Position numbers and translations under genes: made by a program
Shown: piece after piece, positions 1 to 9,325 of the stretch
How positions within the stretch are numbered: position 1 is the first letter of the stretch
Layout: each line of letters opens with the position of its first letter
The notes under the pieces: generated by a model
Database searches by the model: none
Told to the model about the DNA's origin: nothing
What the model saw: the letters and a program-made list of their open reading frames with translations, nothing else
From: Terriglobia bacterium
Lineage (GTDB): Bacteria; Acidobacteriota; Terriglobia; Bryobacterales; Bryobacteraceae
Reading direction: 5' to 3'
Length of the DNA stretch: 64,000 bases
NCBI GenBank assembly: GCA_020073145.1
Contig: JAIQFS010000008.1
Location: 124,001-188,000, forward strand

Positions 1-362
1 GGTGGGGGAGCTGCGACGGCCTGAATTTCATTCAGCGGCAGCATCTTCATCTCCCACTCCGGGCTGGGCGCCTCCCGGGCAACTCCGACTTCCCGCGTGA
101 TGGTGGCAAAACCGGGCATCTCAATCTGGAGAGACCAAGTCCCGTCTGCCAGATCTGGAAACGCGTATGCACCGTTGGGGTCGGTCACGGCGGTCAGGGT
201 CTTGCCGTTTTGAGTGACGGTGACGGTGGCACCGGGGACCGGGAGACCGCCGAACTTGACCATGCCGTGGTGCTCGGAGGCCGGCAGCAGGATGGCGGCG
301 AGACCGATTGCCACAGCAGAACGGACGAAATGGGAGACGTGTTTACGGGACATTGCGACCAT
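1..362 (-). CDS. Carboxypeptidase-regulatory-like domain protein, C-terminus cut by window edge
   Basis: The minus-strand reading frame begins MVAMSRKH, followed by a hydrophobic stretch (SAVAIGLAAILLPAS) that looks like a signal peptide. The mature part has a CarboxypepD_reg-like beta-sandwich: GGLPVPGATVTVTQ, then TAVTDPNGAYAFPDL, then a GTWSLQIEMPGF strand. In acidobacteria this domain usually sits at the N-terminus of secreted or TonB-dependent outer-membrane proteins, but the rest of the protein lies outside the window, so its role cannot be set. Its first ATG (362-360) shares one base with the stop codon of the upstream gene (TGATG), which implies translational coupling. A second ATG at 353 is also possible. 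Confidence 0.75.
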   Translation of the reverse strand, partial: MVAMSRKHVSHFVRSAVAIGLAAILLPASEHHGMVKFGGLPVPGATVTVTQNGKTLTAVTDPNGAYAFPDLADGTWSLQIEMPGFATITREVGVAREAPSPEWEMKMLPLNEIQAVAAPP

Positions 363-1207
363 CAATTCTCCGAGGGTTTTTCGGCGCGGTCGACGACGAT
401 CATGTCGACTGGGCCTTTCTGCGATTCGAGGCGCAGGCCGAGTTGTTCCTGGACGGCGGTGAAGAGCGAGGGGCCGTTGGGGTCGGGCGGCGGCGGAGGC
501 TCCACCCCCGGCGGGGGCGGGCCGAAGGGGCCTCCGCCCTGACCAGGGTCGGGGGTCCAGGTCAGCTTGAAGTCGTAGTTGCCGGTCAGTTCGGTCTTAT
601 CGAGCACCGGGCGGCCGAGTTGATTGGAGAGCACTTGGGCCAGAAGCTGGAGTTTCACGCCGTCGCCGGTGATCTGGGCTCTGCCCATCATCATGCGGCC
701 GCTGGTGGGGGAGCCTTCCTTGGCTTCCTGGAGCTTGGAACCGTTCTTGGCGACCAGGAGGGCATAGACTGGGGCGTCTTTGGTTTCGCGGTGGGCGGTC
801 AACCGGAATCGCTCGGCGAGGAGCCCACGGAGACGCTCTCGCAACTGTTCCTGGAAGGTCTTCATCTGAGCTTCGGAGATCTGGCGGGGGTCGGGCGGGG
901 GTGCATCAGCGCCTGTCGAGCGGTCGGTTTTGGCGGTGATATCGAAGCGGTCGGACGCCATCCAGCCAGGCCCGCCGGAGATCTGGAAATCACGGACGTC
1001 GTAGGCCTGGGCGAGCAGGATGCGCAGGGTCACGTTGGTCATCCGGACGCCGCCGCCGGGCTGCATCTGGATCATCACATTGTGGGCGTCAGCTGAACTG
1101 GGTTTGATGGAAGCCACCTCGAAAGTGAGGGGAGAGCCGACGGACTGGGCCCACAGGCCGACCGAAGCCAGCGCCACGAGCCCCACCCTTCCGATGATAT
1201 GCGTCAT
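362..1207 (-). CDS. TIGR03435-family acidobacterial secreted protein
   Basis: This 281-residue protein has an N-terminal signal peptide (MTHIIGRVGLVALASVGLWAQ). The following block, FEVASIKPS, then GGGVRMTNVTLRILLAQAY and ISGGPGWMASDRFDI, is the hallmark of the TIGR03435 family, which is expanded in Solibacter-type genomes and has no assigned biochemical function. The C-terminal half has a proline/glycine-rich linker near residues 215-245 and a second conserved block (LFTAVQEQLGLRLES...VDMIVVDRAEKPSEN). The start is supported by a Shine-Dalgarno TAGGAGGGG about seven bases upstream. The next gene overlaps its stop codon, so the two form an operon. The protein is probably periplasmic or surface exposed. 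Confidence 0.88.
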   Translation of the reverse strand: MTHIIGRVGLVALASVGLWAQSVGSPLTFEVASIKPSSADAHNVMIQMQPGGGVRMTNVTLRILLAQAYDVRDFQISGGPGWMASDRFDITAKTDRSTGADAPPPDPRQISEAQMKTFQEQLRERLRGLLAERFRLTAHRETKDAPVYALLVAKNGSKLQEAKEGSPTSGRMMMGRAQITGDGVKLQLLAQVLSNQLGRPVLDKTELTGNYDFKLTWTPDPGQGGGPFGPPPPGVEPPPPPDPNGPSLFTAVQEQLGLRLESQKGPVDMIVVDRAEKPSEN

Positions 1208-1831
1208 GGTTTTCCCCTCCTACCCTAGAGACCGGCTGTTACCGGATTGTTACGCGAGGCCGTCAGAACCTTAGCCGTAAGACGGCGCACCAGCACGAAC
1301 TGTTAGTCCGGCGCAGTGTTTTTCCCCGGCTTTGAGCGACACACGAATCCCTTGGTATAACGACTCAGACGCAAGAAGCGTGACGAAAGTGCCATCGAAA
1401 TAAGCGTGACGTGCGATTTTTCGGTCAAGCGTTTTCCTCAGAGGCTCTACGGATTGCCGCCACTGAGAGGGTGCCAAGAGCGCCGCACCGCTCCACCAGA
1501 TCGTCTGAATGGGCGCCTTCGAAGCCCCCCTGGTTCTCGATGCGAAGCTCCTGGGTATGGCCGGCGGGAGGCTGGTCCATACAGCCTTTCAAATCTATCG
1601 AATACGGGGGAAAGGATGAAGAATCGGAGGCTCGTGGAGGCAACCTGCGGCCAAACTGGCCCGCCGAGGGAGGCAATTCCAGAAGTTCCATTTTTCTAGA
1701 GCGTTTCGAGATGAAAATTCGACAGGAAGTAGGGTCAGTGGGCTTGTGAGTTTTTCCGAAACCATGCTAGATTCCAATCGGGGCACCCGGCTGCTTGCTA
1801 CGATAAGGGCCCACGGATTGTTATAGATCGA
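1208..1831. other. Intergenic region between divergent secreted-protein genes
   Basis: About 620 bases separate two divergently transcribed genes. Short open frames occur on both strands, but none has a good ribosome-binding site together with a plausible protein composition. I see no RNA gene or repeat. It probably holds the two divergent promoters. A TATAGA-like hexamer at 1822-1827 could be the -10 box of the rightward gene. Confidence 0.4.
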
Positions 1832-1837
1832 GTGACA

Positions 1838-3763
1838 ATGCTGAGAATCTCGGACTCCCGTATCCGGCTGGGTCTTCTGACGATGGTGTTGGTGGGAACG
1901 TCCTCCGCGGTTCTGGCGCAAGGATTTGATGCCAGCGGCGATGGTGCGCTCCACGGCGACTATTTCGTGCGGCAAATCTCGTGCTCGAGCATTGCCGCGG
2001 ACGGGACCAACGGAGGCGCACGGAGCCTGACGGGCACGATCACCTTCGACGGAGCCGGTTCCTTCAGCTTTGCGGGCCAGGTGATGGATGCCAGCAGTGG
2101 TAGCGGCCTGCCCGCCAGTTATACGGTAACTGGCACATACGCGGTAGCTTCGAACAATCTGATCCAGATGACCAATCCGCTGGACTCAACCCTGACGATG
2201 AGCGGCGCTTTGGGAGTATCCGCGCTGGTAGCGAGCACACCGTCCGGCGGAAACGCCGATCTGTTAGTCGCCATCCCGGCGGCAACGACCTCGGTATCGC
2301 AGGCGACGCTGCAAGGCACGTATTGGATGGGTCTTTTGGATTTCCAGCACGGCAACAGCCTGCTGGCGCGCGATGCGTTGTTCTCCGTGTCGGCGACGGG
2401 CACAGGCAGTTTCGGCACGTTTGTCATTTCCGGGAACGCGGTGAATCTGGGGATCTCCCCGGTAAGTCAGACGATTACGGGAGGGGCCTATACGCTTACC
2501 TCAAACGGCAGCGGGACCGCGACCTTTCCGGTTCCCGCAGGGTTTGCCGTGGAAAGCATGCTCATCAGTGGCAACAAGAATTTGTTTGTTTCCGGCGATG
2601 GCAACATGGTGCTGGGAGGAGCGCCGGATGGGTACGACCTGTTGGTCGGGATGAAGACCATCCCTCCGCCGGTGGGAAACGCGCAGCTGAAGAATCTGTA
2701 CTATGAGGCGGGAATCGGGTTGGATTTTTCTCCCCTGCGCACGGGCGGCGTGGTGACTTGGACCTCGCATTTCGGTTCCTTCAATGCCAGCGGCACGGGC
2801 GTATCGATCTGGCACGAGCACCTGCACACGCCGGGCGGGTCCGCGCTGGATTACACGTTCGACTCGGAGTACGGGTTGGGCTCCAACGGGAGCTTAAGCG
2901 AATTTTATTATAGGGAGGCTGTGGGCGCGCAGGTCCAAGCGGGAGCCGAGGGGCAAGCTTTCCTTTTGACCGGCAACGCTGACAACTACGCCCTGGCGCT
3001 GTCGGTGCGGGCGCCCGCCTTTACGACTTCGTTGTCGCCAACGGGCGTGTTTCTAAACCCGAGTTATGTGGCGAACGCAGCCAACTTCGCCCCCATCACG
3101 AACCCGATCGCCCCGGGCGAACTGGTCAGCCTGTACGGTTCGGGCCTGGCGCCCACCACGGCGGCCACTCCCAACGCGCCGTATCCGCCGCAGATCGCGG
3201 GAGTGAGCGTCTCGATGAACGGCCTGGCAGCGCCGATTTATCAGGTCAGTGCGGGGCGGATCGATTGCATCGTGCCTTATGCCGTCGCCGACAAATCGCC
3301 GTTCGTCACGATTCAGGTGAACAATAACGGGCGGCTCTCTAATCCGGCGATGGTTTACGCCAGCGGCACGGCGCCTGGGATTTTCACCCTATCGCAAGAC
3401 GGCATCGGCGACGGGGCCATTCTGCACCAACCGCCGAACTATTCGGTGGTCTCCTCAACCGCTCCGGCGCAACGCGGCGAAACCGTGCAGGTTTTCCTGA
3501 CCGGACTGGGCAAAGTAAGCCCATCCATTGCGGACGGAGCGCCGGGCGCAGCCAACCCGCTGAGTAGCGCGACCGCGGCGGTAGCGGCATTCATCGACGG
3601 GCAGCCCGCCACGGTGATCTTTGCCGGTTTAGCGCCGGGCTATCCCGGGCTGTACCAGGTCAACGTGCAAGTGCCAGCCGGAGCCTCGTCGGGCGATGTG
3701 TATCTGGATATCAGCACACCGAGCGCGTATCACTCGCAGGCCCGGATCTTTGTCGGGCCCTGA
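1838..3763 (+). CDS. Large secreted protein with TIGR03437-type (Solibacter) C-terminal domain
   Basis: The product is about 640 residues. It starts with a signal peptide (LGLLTMVLVGTSSAVLAQ) and continues with Gly/Ser/Thr-rich beta-strand sequence without recognised catalytic motifs. The last ~230 residues are a clear TIGR03437-type domain: NAANF...NPIAPGELVSLYGSGL, PYPPQIAGVSVSMNGL, APIYQVSAGRIDCIVPYAV and a final PGLYQVNVQVP strand. That domain is common at the C-termini of extracellular proteins in Solibacter relatives and has no known function. The ATG at 1838 is chosen. A GTG at 1832 in the same frame is also possible, and neither has a Shine-Dalgarno site. It stands alone, with the arsenic operon following on the same strand. 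Confidence 0.85.
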   Translation: MLRISDSRIRLGLLTMVLVGTSSAVLAQGFDASGDGALHGDYFVRQISCSSIAADGTNGGARSLTGTITFDGAGSFSFAGQVMDASSGSGLPASYTVTGTYAVASNNLIQMTNPLDSTLTMSGALGVSALVASTPSGGNADLLVAIPAATTSVSQATLQGTYWMGLLDFQHGNSLLARDALFSVSATGTGSFGTFVISGNAVNLGISPVSQTITGGAYTLTSNGSGTATFPVPAGFAVESMLISGNKNLFVSGDGNMVLGGAPDGYDLLVGMKTIPPPVGNAQLKNLYYEAGIGLDFSPLRTGGVVTWTSHFGSFNASGTGVSIWHEHLHTPGGSALDYTFDSEYGLGSNGSLSEFYYREAVGAQVQAGAEGQAFLLTGNADNYALALSVRAPAFTTSLSPTGVFLNPSYVANAANFAPITNPIAPGELVSLYGSGLAPTTAATPNAPYPPQIAGVSVSMNGLAAPIYQVSAGRIDCIVPYAVADKSPFVTIQVNNNGRLSNPAMVYASGTAPGIFTLSQDGIGDGAILHQPPNYSVVSSTAPAQRGETVQVFLTGLGKVSPSIADGAPGAANPLSSATAAVAAFIDGQPATVIFAGLAPGYPGLYQVNVQVPAGASSGDVYLDISTPSAYHSQARIFVGP

Positions 3764-3813
3764 TCCTAGAGACCGGTGAAAAAGGCCTGAGCGCCAGAGC
3801 GCACAGGTCCCTC

Positions 3814-3853
3814 TTGACTTGTTTCCATAATTCCATTAGTATGGAACTATGGA
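3814..3853 (+). promoter_or_regulatory. arsR promoter with overlapping palindromic operator
   Basis: A -35 box TTGACT (3814-3819) lies 17 bases before a -10 box TAGTAT (3837-3842). Overlapping the -10 is an inverted repeat: TCCATAATTCCAT (3824-3836), then TAGT, then ATGGAACTATGGA (3841-3853), matching at 12 of 13 positions. This placement is what an ArsR-type dimeric repressor operator would need to block RNA polymerase, and the first gene downstream is arsR. Autorepression relieved by arsenite is inferred from family knowledge. Confidence 0.8.
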
Positions 3854-3886
3854 AGGATGAAGCCGGAGGGAGCGGCCTGGAGCGCG

Positions 3887-4231
3887 ATGAAACGAAAACA
3901 GGAATCCGAAGAAACCACCCGCTTTGCAGACATGTTCGCGGCCATGGGGGCGGAGCCGCGGCTGCGGATCATGCGGCTTCTGCTTTCCGCGCACCCGGAG
4001 GGGATGATCGTGGGCGACATCAGCAGCGAGTTGGAAATCCCCAGTTCAACGCTCTCGCACCACCTCGACAAACTCAAGAACGAAGACCTGGTGAACGTGC
4101 GGCGTGAGGGCACTTGCCTCTGGTATACGGCGAGTTGCGACAGCTTGCAGGAGCTGCTCGGGTTTCTGTATGCCGAATGCTGCACGCGGAACAAGGCCAT
4201 CGAGCCGGAGAAGATCGTCTGCTGCAGATAG
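3887..4231 (+). CDS. arsR: ArsR-family arsenic-responsive transcriptional repressor
   Basis: The product is a small winged-helix regulator of about 114 residues. Its core reads [23 protein letters not shown], then the helix-turn-helix [20 protein letters not shown] and the wing [12 protein letters not shown]. Several C-terminal cysteines (AECCTRNK and a terminal KIVCCR) and the one in the wing are candidate arsenite ligands; they are not in the classical ELCVCDL helix. An in-frame ATG at 3857 would sit only about eight bases from the predicted transcription start without a ribosome site. I therefore prefer the ATG at 3887, preceded by GGAG. The gene heads arsR-arsM-acr3-arsC and probably represses it through the palindrome at 3824-3853. 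Confidence 0.9.
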   Translation: MKRKQESEETTRFADMFAAMGAEPRLRIMRLLLSAHPEGMIVGDISSELEIPSSTLSHHLDKLKNEDLVNVRREGTCLWYTASCDSLQELLGFLYAECCTRNKAIEPEKIVCCR

Positions 4232-4239
4232 GAGTGCAC

Positions 4240-5064
4240 ATGACCAGCGAGATCAAAGAAGTAGTTAAGGAGAAATACGGCCAGGCGGCCCTGCGGGCCC
4301 AGACTGGCGCGGCAAGTTCCTGTTGCGGCGCTTCCTCGTGCTGCGGAGTGGACGGCGATCCCGTCACTTCCAACCTATACGACGAATTGCAGAAGAGCGC
4401 GGTTCCCGAGCAAGCGGTGCTGGCGTCTCTGGGATGCGGCAATCCCACGGCGCTGGCCGAGTTGAAGCCTGGCGAGACGGTGCTCGACCTGGGCTCGGGC
4501 GGCGGGATCGATGTTCTGCTCTCGGCCCGGCGGGTCGGGCCCACCGGAAAAGCCTACGGCCTCGACATGACTGACGAGATGCTGGCGCTGGCGCGCGACA
4601 ACCAGCACAACGCGGGTATCGCCAATGTCGAGTTCCTGAAGGGGGAAATCGAGCACATCCCCTTGCCGGACAACTCGGTTGACGTCATCATTTCCAATTG
4701 CGTGATCAATCTCTCGGCGGACAAAGACCGGGTGCTGCACGAGGCTTTCCGCGTGCTCAAGCCCGGCGGGCGCTTTGCGGTTTCCGACGTGGTGGTGCGC
4801 GGCGAGGTCCCGGCCGAGGTGCGCCACAGCATGCTGCTGTGGGTGGGCTGCATTGCGGGCGCTCTGCAGGACAAAGAGTACGTCGCGAAACTGGCGACCG
4901 CCGGTTTCGACGACATCGATATCGAGCCGACCCGCGTTTACACCATCGAAGATGCGCGTTCCTTCCTCAACACCGAAGGCCTCGAGGTGGATGCCTTGGC
5001 GCCGCAGGTGGAAGGCAAATTCATGAGCGCGTTCATCCGCGCGCGCAAACCGGCAGCGCGCTAA
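4240..5064 (+). CDS. arsM: Arsenite S-adenosylmethionine methyltransferase
   Basis: This 274-residue class I methyltransferase has the SAM-binding motif [16 protein letters not shown], followed by [13 protein letters not shown]. The cysteine features of ArsM are present: the double [10 protein letters not shown] motif near residue 30, ISNCVINL near residue 155 and [10 protein letters not shown] near residue 205. These cysteines bind As(III) in characterised ArsM enzymes. It methylates arsenite to mono-, di- and trimethylated species, some of them volatile. The start at 4240 has GGAG five bases upstream and lies eight bases after the arsR stop; longer upstream frames overlap arsR and are not credible. 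Confidence 0.93.
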   Translation: MTSEIKEVVKEKYGQAALRAQTGAASSCCGASSCCGVDGDPVTSNLYDELQKSAVPEQAVLASLGCGNPTALAELKPGETVLDLGSGGGIDVLLSARRVGPTGKAYGLDMTDEMLALARDNQHNAGIANVEFLKGEIEHIPLPDNSVDVIISNCVINLSADKDRVLHEAFRVLKPGGRFAVSDVVVRGEVPAEVRHSMLLWVGCIAGALQDKEYVAKLATAGFDDIDIEPTRVYTIEDARSFLNTEGLEVDALAPQVEGKFMSAFIRARKPAAR

Positions 5065-5069
5065 GAGCC

Positions 5070-6147
5070 ATGGAACACATCGGGCGCAAGCTCTCGTTTC
5101 TCGACCGCTACTTAACGCTTTGGATCTTCTCCCATGGCGGTGGGAGTAGGCGCCGGCTACGCGTTCCCCGGTCTCGTGCGGGCGCTGGCCGGCTATCAGG
5201 TGGGGACCACGTCCCTGCCGCTGGCCGCGGGATTGATCTTGATGATGTATCCGCCGCTGGCCAAGGTTCGCTATGAGGAAATGGGCGAAGTCTTCCGCAA
5301 CCGGAAGGTCCTGCTTCTCTCGCTGATCCAGAACTGGGTGGTGGGGCCGATTCTGATGTTTGTTCTGGCGGTGGCGTTTCTTCGGGGCTATCCGGAATAT
5401 ATGGCCGGCCTGATCATGATCGGTCTGGCGCGATGCATTGCCATGGTCATTGTGTGGAACGAGCTGGCGCGGGGCGACACGGAATACGCGGCCGGGCTGG
5501 TGGCCCTTAACTCGGTGTTTCAAGTTTTGTTCTACTCGGTTTACGCCTGGATCTTCATCACAGTTCTTCCGGAGTGGCTGGGGCTCCGCGGCTCGCTGGT
5601 GAACGTCTCCATGCGCCAGATCGCCGACAGCGTGTTCATCTACCTCGGTATTCCGTTTCTGGCCGGCATGCTCACTCGCTTCCTGCTCCTGAAAGCGCGC
5701 GGGCTGGAATGGTACGAGAAGAAATTCATCCCGCGCATCAGCCCCGTTACGCTGGTCGCTTTGCTGTTCACCATCGTGGTGATGTTCTCTCTGAAGGGCG
5801 ACTACATCGTCCGCCTGCCGCTGGACGTACTACGGATCGCGGTTCCTTTGCTCATCTACTTCGTCGTCATGTTCCTGCTCTCGTTCTGGATGGGCCACCG
5901 GCTGGGCGCCGACTACGCCAAAACCGCGACCCTTTCTTTCACCGCAGCCAGCAATAATTTCGAGCTGGCCATCGCGGTGGCGGTAGCCGTGTTTGGAATT
6001 CACTCGGGGGCGGCCTTCGCGGCCGTCATCGGTCCGCTGGTGGAAGTGCCGGCGCTGATCGGCCTTGTCAACGTGTCGCTCTGGTCTCGGAGGTACTTTA
6101 CGGCTGGGCCTGCGCCTGCGGTCCGCGCCGGCGTGCAACTGACATGA
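5070..6147 (+). CDS. acr3: Acr3-type arsenite efflux permease, apparent frameshift near the 5' end
   Basis: Acr3 extrudes As(III) through the inner membrane using the proton motive force. The main frame, open from ATG 5134, has about ten hydrophobic helices, the family cysteine segment [14 protein letters not shown] and the conserved [18 protein letters not shown]. The expected family N-terminus ([20 protein letters not shown]) is encoded from ATG 5070, but in a different frame. A shift of +1 at about 5130-5133 (equivalent to two missing bases) is needed to join it to [13 protein letters not shown]. If real, translation must begin at 5134 without a ribosome site, giving a protein missing about 21 residues; otherwise it is a sequencing error. 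It follows arsM by five bases, and its stop overlaps arsC (ATGA). Confidence 0.85.
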
Positions 6148-6557
6148 AGCGCGTCCTGATTCTTTGCACGGGAAACTCCGCTCGCAGCCAGATGGCCGAA
6201 GGCCTGCTCCGGCAGGAGGCCGACGGGCGCTTCGCCGTGGAGAGCGCCGGCACCAAACCCAGTCACGTGCGCGCAGAAGCCATCCAGGTGATGCGGGAAG
6301 TGGGGATCGACATCTCGGGCTACCGGTCCAAATCCGTTGACGAATTTGCCGGACAGCCATTCGATCTGGTGCTGACGGTCTGCGACCACGCCCGCGAGAC
6401 CTGCCCGGTCTACCCCGGCCATGGCGACCGGGTGCACCATAGTTTCGAGGACCCGGCCGCGGTGCAAGGCTCCGAGGAAGAACGGCTGCAGGCGTTCCGG
6501 CGCGTGCGGGACGAAATCCAGGAATATCTGCGAGGGTTTGCGGACGAGCGGCCGTGA
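6144..6557 (+). CDS. arsC: Arsenate reductase, thioredoxin-coupled (LMW phosphatase fold)
   Basis: This 137-residue protein has the low-molecular-weight phosphatase P-loop CTGNSARSQ (C8...R14) at its N-terminus. Two further cysteines, in [13 protein letters not shown] near residues 80-88, form the relay used by the thioredoxin-dependent ArsC family. It reduces arsenate to arsenite for export by Acr3 or methylation by ArsM. Its ATG overlaps the acr3 stop codon (ATGA at 6144-6147), so it is translationally coupled as the last gene of the operon. It ends three bases from the convergent selB stop. Confidence 0.93.
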   Translation: MKRVLILCTGNSARSQMAEGLLRQEADGRFAVESAGTKPSHVRAEAIQVMREVGIDISGYRSKSVDEFAGQPFDLVLTVCDHARETCPVYPGHGDRVHHSFEDPAAVQGSEEERLQAFRRVRDEIQEYLRGFADERP

Positions 6558-6560
6558 ACG

Positions 6561-8426
6561 CTACAGGACGCGCCGCTCGTCGCCTTCGCGCCGTGTGACG
6601 CGCTCGCGGTCCAGGTACTCGAGCAGGGGGATGGCGTATTTTCGCGAGACTCCGGTCCAGTCTTTGAATGCGGCGACGTTGAAGCGCACGGACTTCCGCT
6701 CGGCCATCATCGCCCGAAGCTTCTCGATGGCGGAGCGATGAAACACCAGATCGTCGTTTACGCGCACCAGCTGTTTGTCCCGCAGGAGGATCTGGAGCAG
6801 AGAGCGGGCGCGCGCGGGCTCGACTCCGGCTCGGGCCAGCACCTCGGAGACCGCCGGGGTGGCCATCCCCGCCTGTTCGAAGGCACGCTCGATGGCCTCC
6901 CGGGCAGCTTCTTCTTCCTGGCGTAGCACCACGTGGTGAGTGCGCACGCGGACGGTCTCGCCCTCCACCACGAGCTCGCTCGAGCCAGCCAGCAGCGCGT
7001 CCAGCAGAAACAGGGGCGCCTCGGGCATCAAGCAGCTGCGCAGACCCTGCCTGGCGATGCCCGGTAGCAGCGGGTTCTTCCGGTGGAACTCGCGGACAGC
7101 CTGTACCAGCCGGTCGCGGGCCTCCTGGAACCAGGAACGGTCCACGTACCAGGGCCCGGGCTGCGCGAGCGCTACCAATGCACCAGTCGCGGCCGCGATT
7201 TCCCGCTCCGTCATTCCCGTGCGCGCCACCAGTTCGGCCGATCCCAGGCCGAAGGGCGCTTCCTTCACGAGCAGGGCGACACGCGCCGCGGTGTCTGCGC
7301 CCGCCAGTATGTCCAGACGGGCCGCGGCGCTGTCGGCGGCGGAGTAGCGGTGTTCCCCATCGCCGAGGACCACGCCGCCGCCGATCGTGGTTACCGGCGA
7401 AAACATGCGGATGATGAACCGGTCTCCGGGCAGCAGCAGGGCTGGTTTGCGGAGCACCAGGCGCGCGTAGGCGGTAGCGCCCGGCTGCAGCCGCGTCTCG
7501 GATCCGAGCAGTCGAACCTCAGCTTCGATCTCCGCGGTCCCCGAATGGAAGTGAACGGGGGCCCGGTTCTTGAGCGGTTTGGAGGAGGCCAGCAGAGCCA
7601 GGCGGCAATCCGCGCGGGTCACGGCCCGGAAGATTCCGGGTTCGGAAAGCACCTGGCCGCGGGCGAGGTCGGCGGGCTCGATGTCGGTTAGGTTGACTGC
7701 CGTCCTTTGTCCGGCCACGGCGCGCCCGGCGGTTGCCCCGTGCACCTGGACTCCGCGCACGCGCAGCCGTCGCCCCTGGGGATAGACTTCGACCTCCTGC
7801 TCTTTGGCCACCGAACCGGAAACCAGAGTCCCAGTCACGACGGTGCCGAAGCCCTTGACGGAAAAGACCCGGTCAATCGGCAAGCGAAAATGGCCGGCGG
7901 TGTTCTTCTGGGGCACTTCCGCCGCCACGCGCGCGAGCTCCCGGCGCAGCGCATCGAGGCCGGCGCCCGTGATCGAGCTGACCGGCACGGTGGGCGCGCC
8001 TTCCAGAAACGATCCCGCGCTCAACTCTTCGACCTCCAGACGGACCAGCCCGAGGATGTCGGGCTCGACCAAGTCGGCTTTGGTGAGCGCGATCACGCCG
8101 CGCTGGATCCCCAGCAGGCGGCAGATGTCGAAATGCTCGCGTGTCTGGGGTTTAATGGATTCGTCGGCTGCGATCACGAACAGCACCAGGTCGATTCCCC
8201 CCACTCCGGCTAGCATGTTTTTCACAAATCGCTCGTGTCCCGGAACATCGACGAAACCCAGACGCAGCGCAGGCGTCAATTGCAAATGAGCGAAACCGAG
8301 GTCGATGGTGATGCCGCGCCGCTTCTCTTCTTCCAGCCGATCGGCGTCGATCCCTGTCAAGGCTTTCACGAGCGCGGTTTTGCCATGGTCGATATGGCCG
8401 GCGGTGCCAACGATGATGTTCTTCAT
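6561..8426 (-). CDS. selB: Selenocysteine-specific translation elongation factor SelB
   Basis: The product is about 621 residues. The N-terminal GTPase has G1 [13 protein letters not shown], the switch [18 protein letters not shown]3 DVPGHERF and G4 TKAD. Two EF-Tu-like beta barrels follow, and the C-terminal ~200 residues contain winged-helix repeats, including the conserved [20 protein letters not shown], that bind the SECIS hairpin. SelB delivers Sec-tRNA to in-frame UGA codons. I prefer the ATG at 8426 ([11 protein letters not shown]); an ATG at 8441 would add five residues. No selA, selD, tRNA-Sec or selenoprotein gene was recognised in the window. Its 5' end overlaps the divergent VWFA gene. 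Confidence 0.94.
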   Translation of the reverse strand: MKNIIVGTAGHIDHGKTALVKALTGIDADRLEEEKRRGITIDLGFAHLQLTPALRLGFVDVPGHERFVKNMLAGVGGIDLVLFVIAADESIKPQTREHFDICRLLGIQRGVIALTKADLVEPDILGLVRLEVEELSAGSFLEGAPTVPVSSITGAGLDALRRELARVAAEVPQKNTAGHFRLPIDRVFSVKGFGTVVTGTLVSGSVAKEQEVEVYPQGRRLRVRGVQVHGATAGRAVAGQRTAVNLTDIEPADLARGQVLSEPGIFRAVTRADCRLALLASSKPLKNRAPVHFHSGTAEIEAEVRLLGSETRLQPGATAYARLVLRKPALLLPGDRFIIRMFSPVTTIGGGVVLGDGEHRYSAADSAAARLDILAGADTAARVALLVKEAPFGLGSAELVARTGMTEREIAAATGALVALAQPGPWYVDRSWFQEARDRLVQAVREFHRKNPLLPGIARQGLRSCLMPEAPLFLLDALLAGSSELVVEGETVRVRTHHVVLRQEEEAAREAIERAFEQAGMATPAVSEVLARAGVEPARARSLLQILLRDKQLVRVNDDLVFHRSAIEKLRAMMAERKSVRFNVAAFKDWTGVSRKYAIPLLEYLDRERVTRREGDERRVL

Positions 8427-9321
8427 CGGTCTGGTTCCCATCCTACTACCAGCTCAAGAGACCACTTTTCAGGCGGGAGTCACGCTGGTGAAGGTGGACG
8501 CGGCGGTCACCAACCCGGGCGGCCGGGTCATTCCTGATCTGAAGCGGCAGGATTTCGAGGTCTACGATGAAAATGTCGCGCGGCCCATTGTCTACTTCGA
8601 ACACGAAGCAGAGCCGCTGGACTTAATGCTGCTGTTGGACGTGAGCGGCAGTATGCACCGGTCGCTGACGGAACTGGCTGCGACGGCGCGCGGAGCGTTG
8701 CGACCGCTAGGCGAGCGCGACCGAGTGGCAGTGATGCTGTTCGCGCGGCGGGCCGCGGTCCGCCAACTGTTCACCCAGGACTTCGGCCTGGTGCAAGACC
8801 AAATCCAGGATGCGGTCAAGACGCAGGACCTGGGCAGCGGCACCGCCATTAACTCCGCCATCGTGGCGGCGGCGGCGTACCTCGGACGCCAGCCAGTCCG
8901 CGGACGCCGGGCCGTTCTGATTGTCACCGATAATCTCAGTCTCAACTACCGGATTCCGGATGAACAAGTGGTCCGCGCGCTCGATGCGGCTGACGCCACG
9001 CTGGACGCCATCCTGATGGGAAAGACACGGCGGCCCGAACAGCCCAAGCCCGGTCAGTATTTCAACGCCGATTTCACACCCTCGGACGTCTTCAAACTGG
9101 CGGAGGCGACGGGCGGCGAGGCCTTGGAGTCGCGGCGGGCGGGAACGTCCTTCCAGCTCATGATCGAGCGCATCCGGCTGCGGTACCGGTTGGAGTACCA
9201 AGCGCCGAAAGCAGCTCCGGGCCAGCTGCGCCACATCCGGGTGCAACTGGCGCCCCGGGCGCTCAGCCGGCATCCGCAGGCACTGATCCGCGCTCGCACT
9301 GGATACTACGCGATACAGTGA
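8413..9321 (+). CDS. VWFA-related acidobacterial secreted protein
   Basis: The product has about 302 residues. It starts with a short signal peptide ([15 protein letters not shown]) and then [35 protein letters not shown], the leader block of the acidobacterial VWFA family (TIGR03436 type). The von Willebrand A domain has an intact MIDAS motif DVSGSM, a GSGTAINSA segment (MIDAS Thr) and VLIVTDN. Such proteins are predicted to be extracytoplasmic and metal-binding, with unknown partners. The start at 8413 (or 8416) is chosen because it gives the signal peptide. It overlaps the selB 5' end head to head. The next gene begins five bases after its stop. Confidence 0.85.
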   Translation: MMFFIGLVPILLPAQETTFQAGVTLVKVDAAVTNPGGRVIPDLKRQDFEVYDENVARPIVYFEHEAEPLDLMLLLDVSGSMHRSLTELAATARGALRPLGERDRVAVMLFARRAAVRQLFTQDFGLVQDQIQDAVKTQDLGSGTAINSAIVAAAAYLGRQPVRGRRAVLIVTDNLSLNYRIPDEQVVRALDAADATLDAILMGKTRRPEQPKPGQYFNADFTPSDVFKLAEATGGEALESRRAGTSFQLMIERIRLRYRLEYQAPKAAPGQLRHIRVQLAPRALSRHPQALIRARTGYYAIQ

Positions 9322-9325
9322 GAGG

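Noticed and set aside
1617-1700. 27-codon frame (MKNRRLVEATCGQTG...) after a GGGGGAAAGG sequence
   Set aside because: Short, no recognisable composition, and overlapped by several equally good frames in other phases.
1222-3775. CCTAGAGACCGG occurs just upstream of the TIGR03435 gene (about 1223) and again just after the TIGR03437 gene (about 3764)
   Set aside because: Only 12 bases, two copies and no symmetry; not enough to call a repeat or attachment site.
5130-5134. Programmed +1 frameshift in acr3
   Set aside because: There is no known stimulatory element, and Acr3 is not known to use recoding; mutation or sequencing error is more likely.
4375-5523. 382-residue antisense frame over arsM and acr3
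   Set aside because: His/Arg-rich shadow of certain genes on the plus strand.
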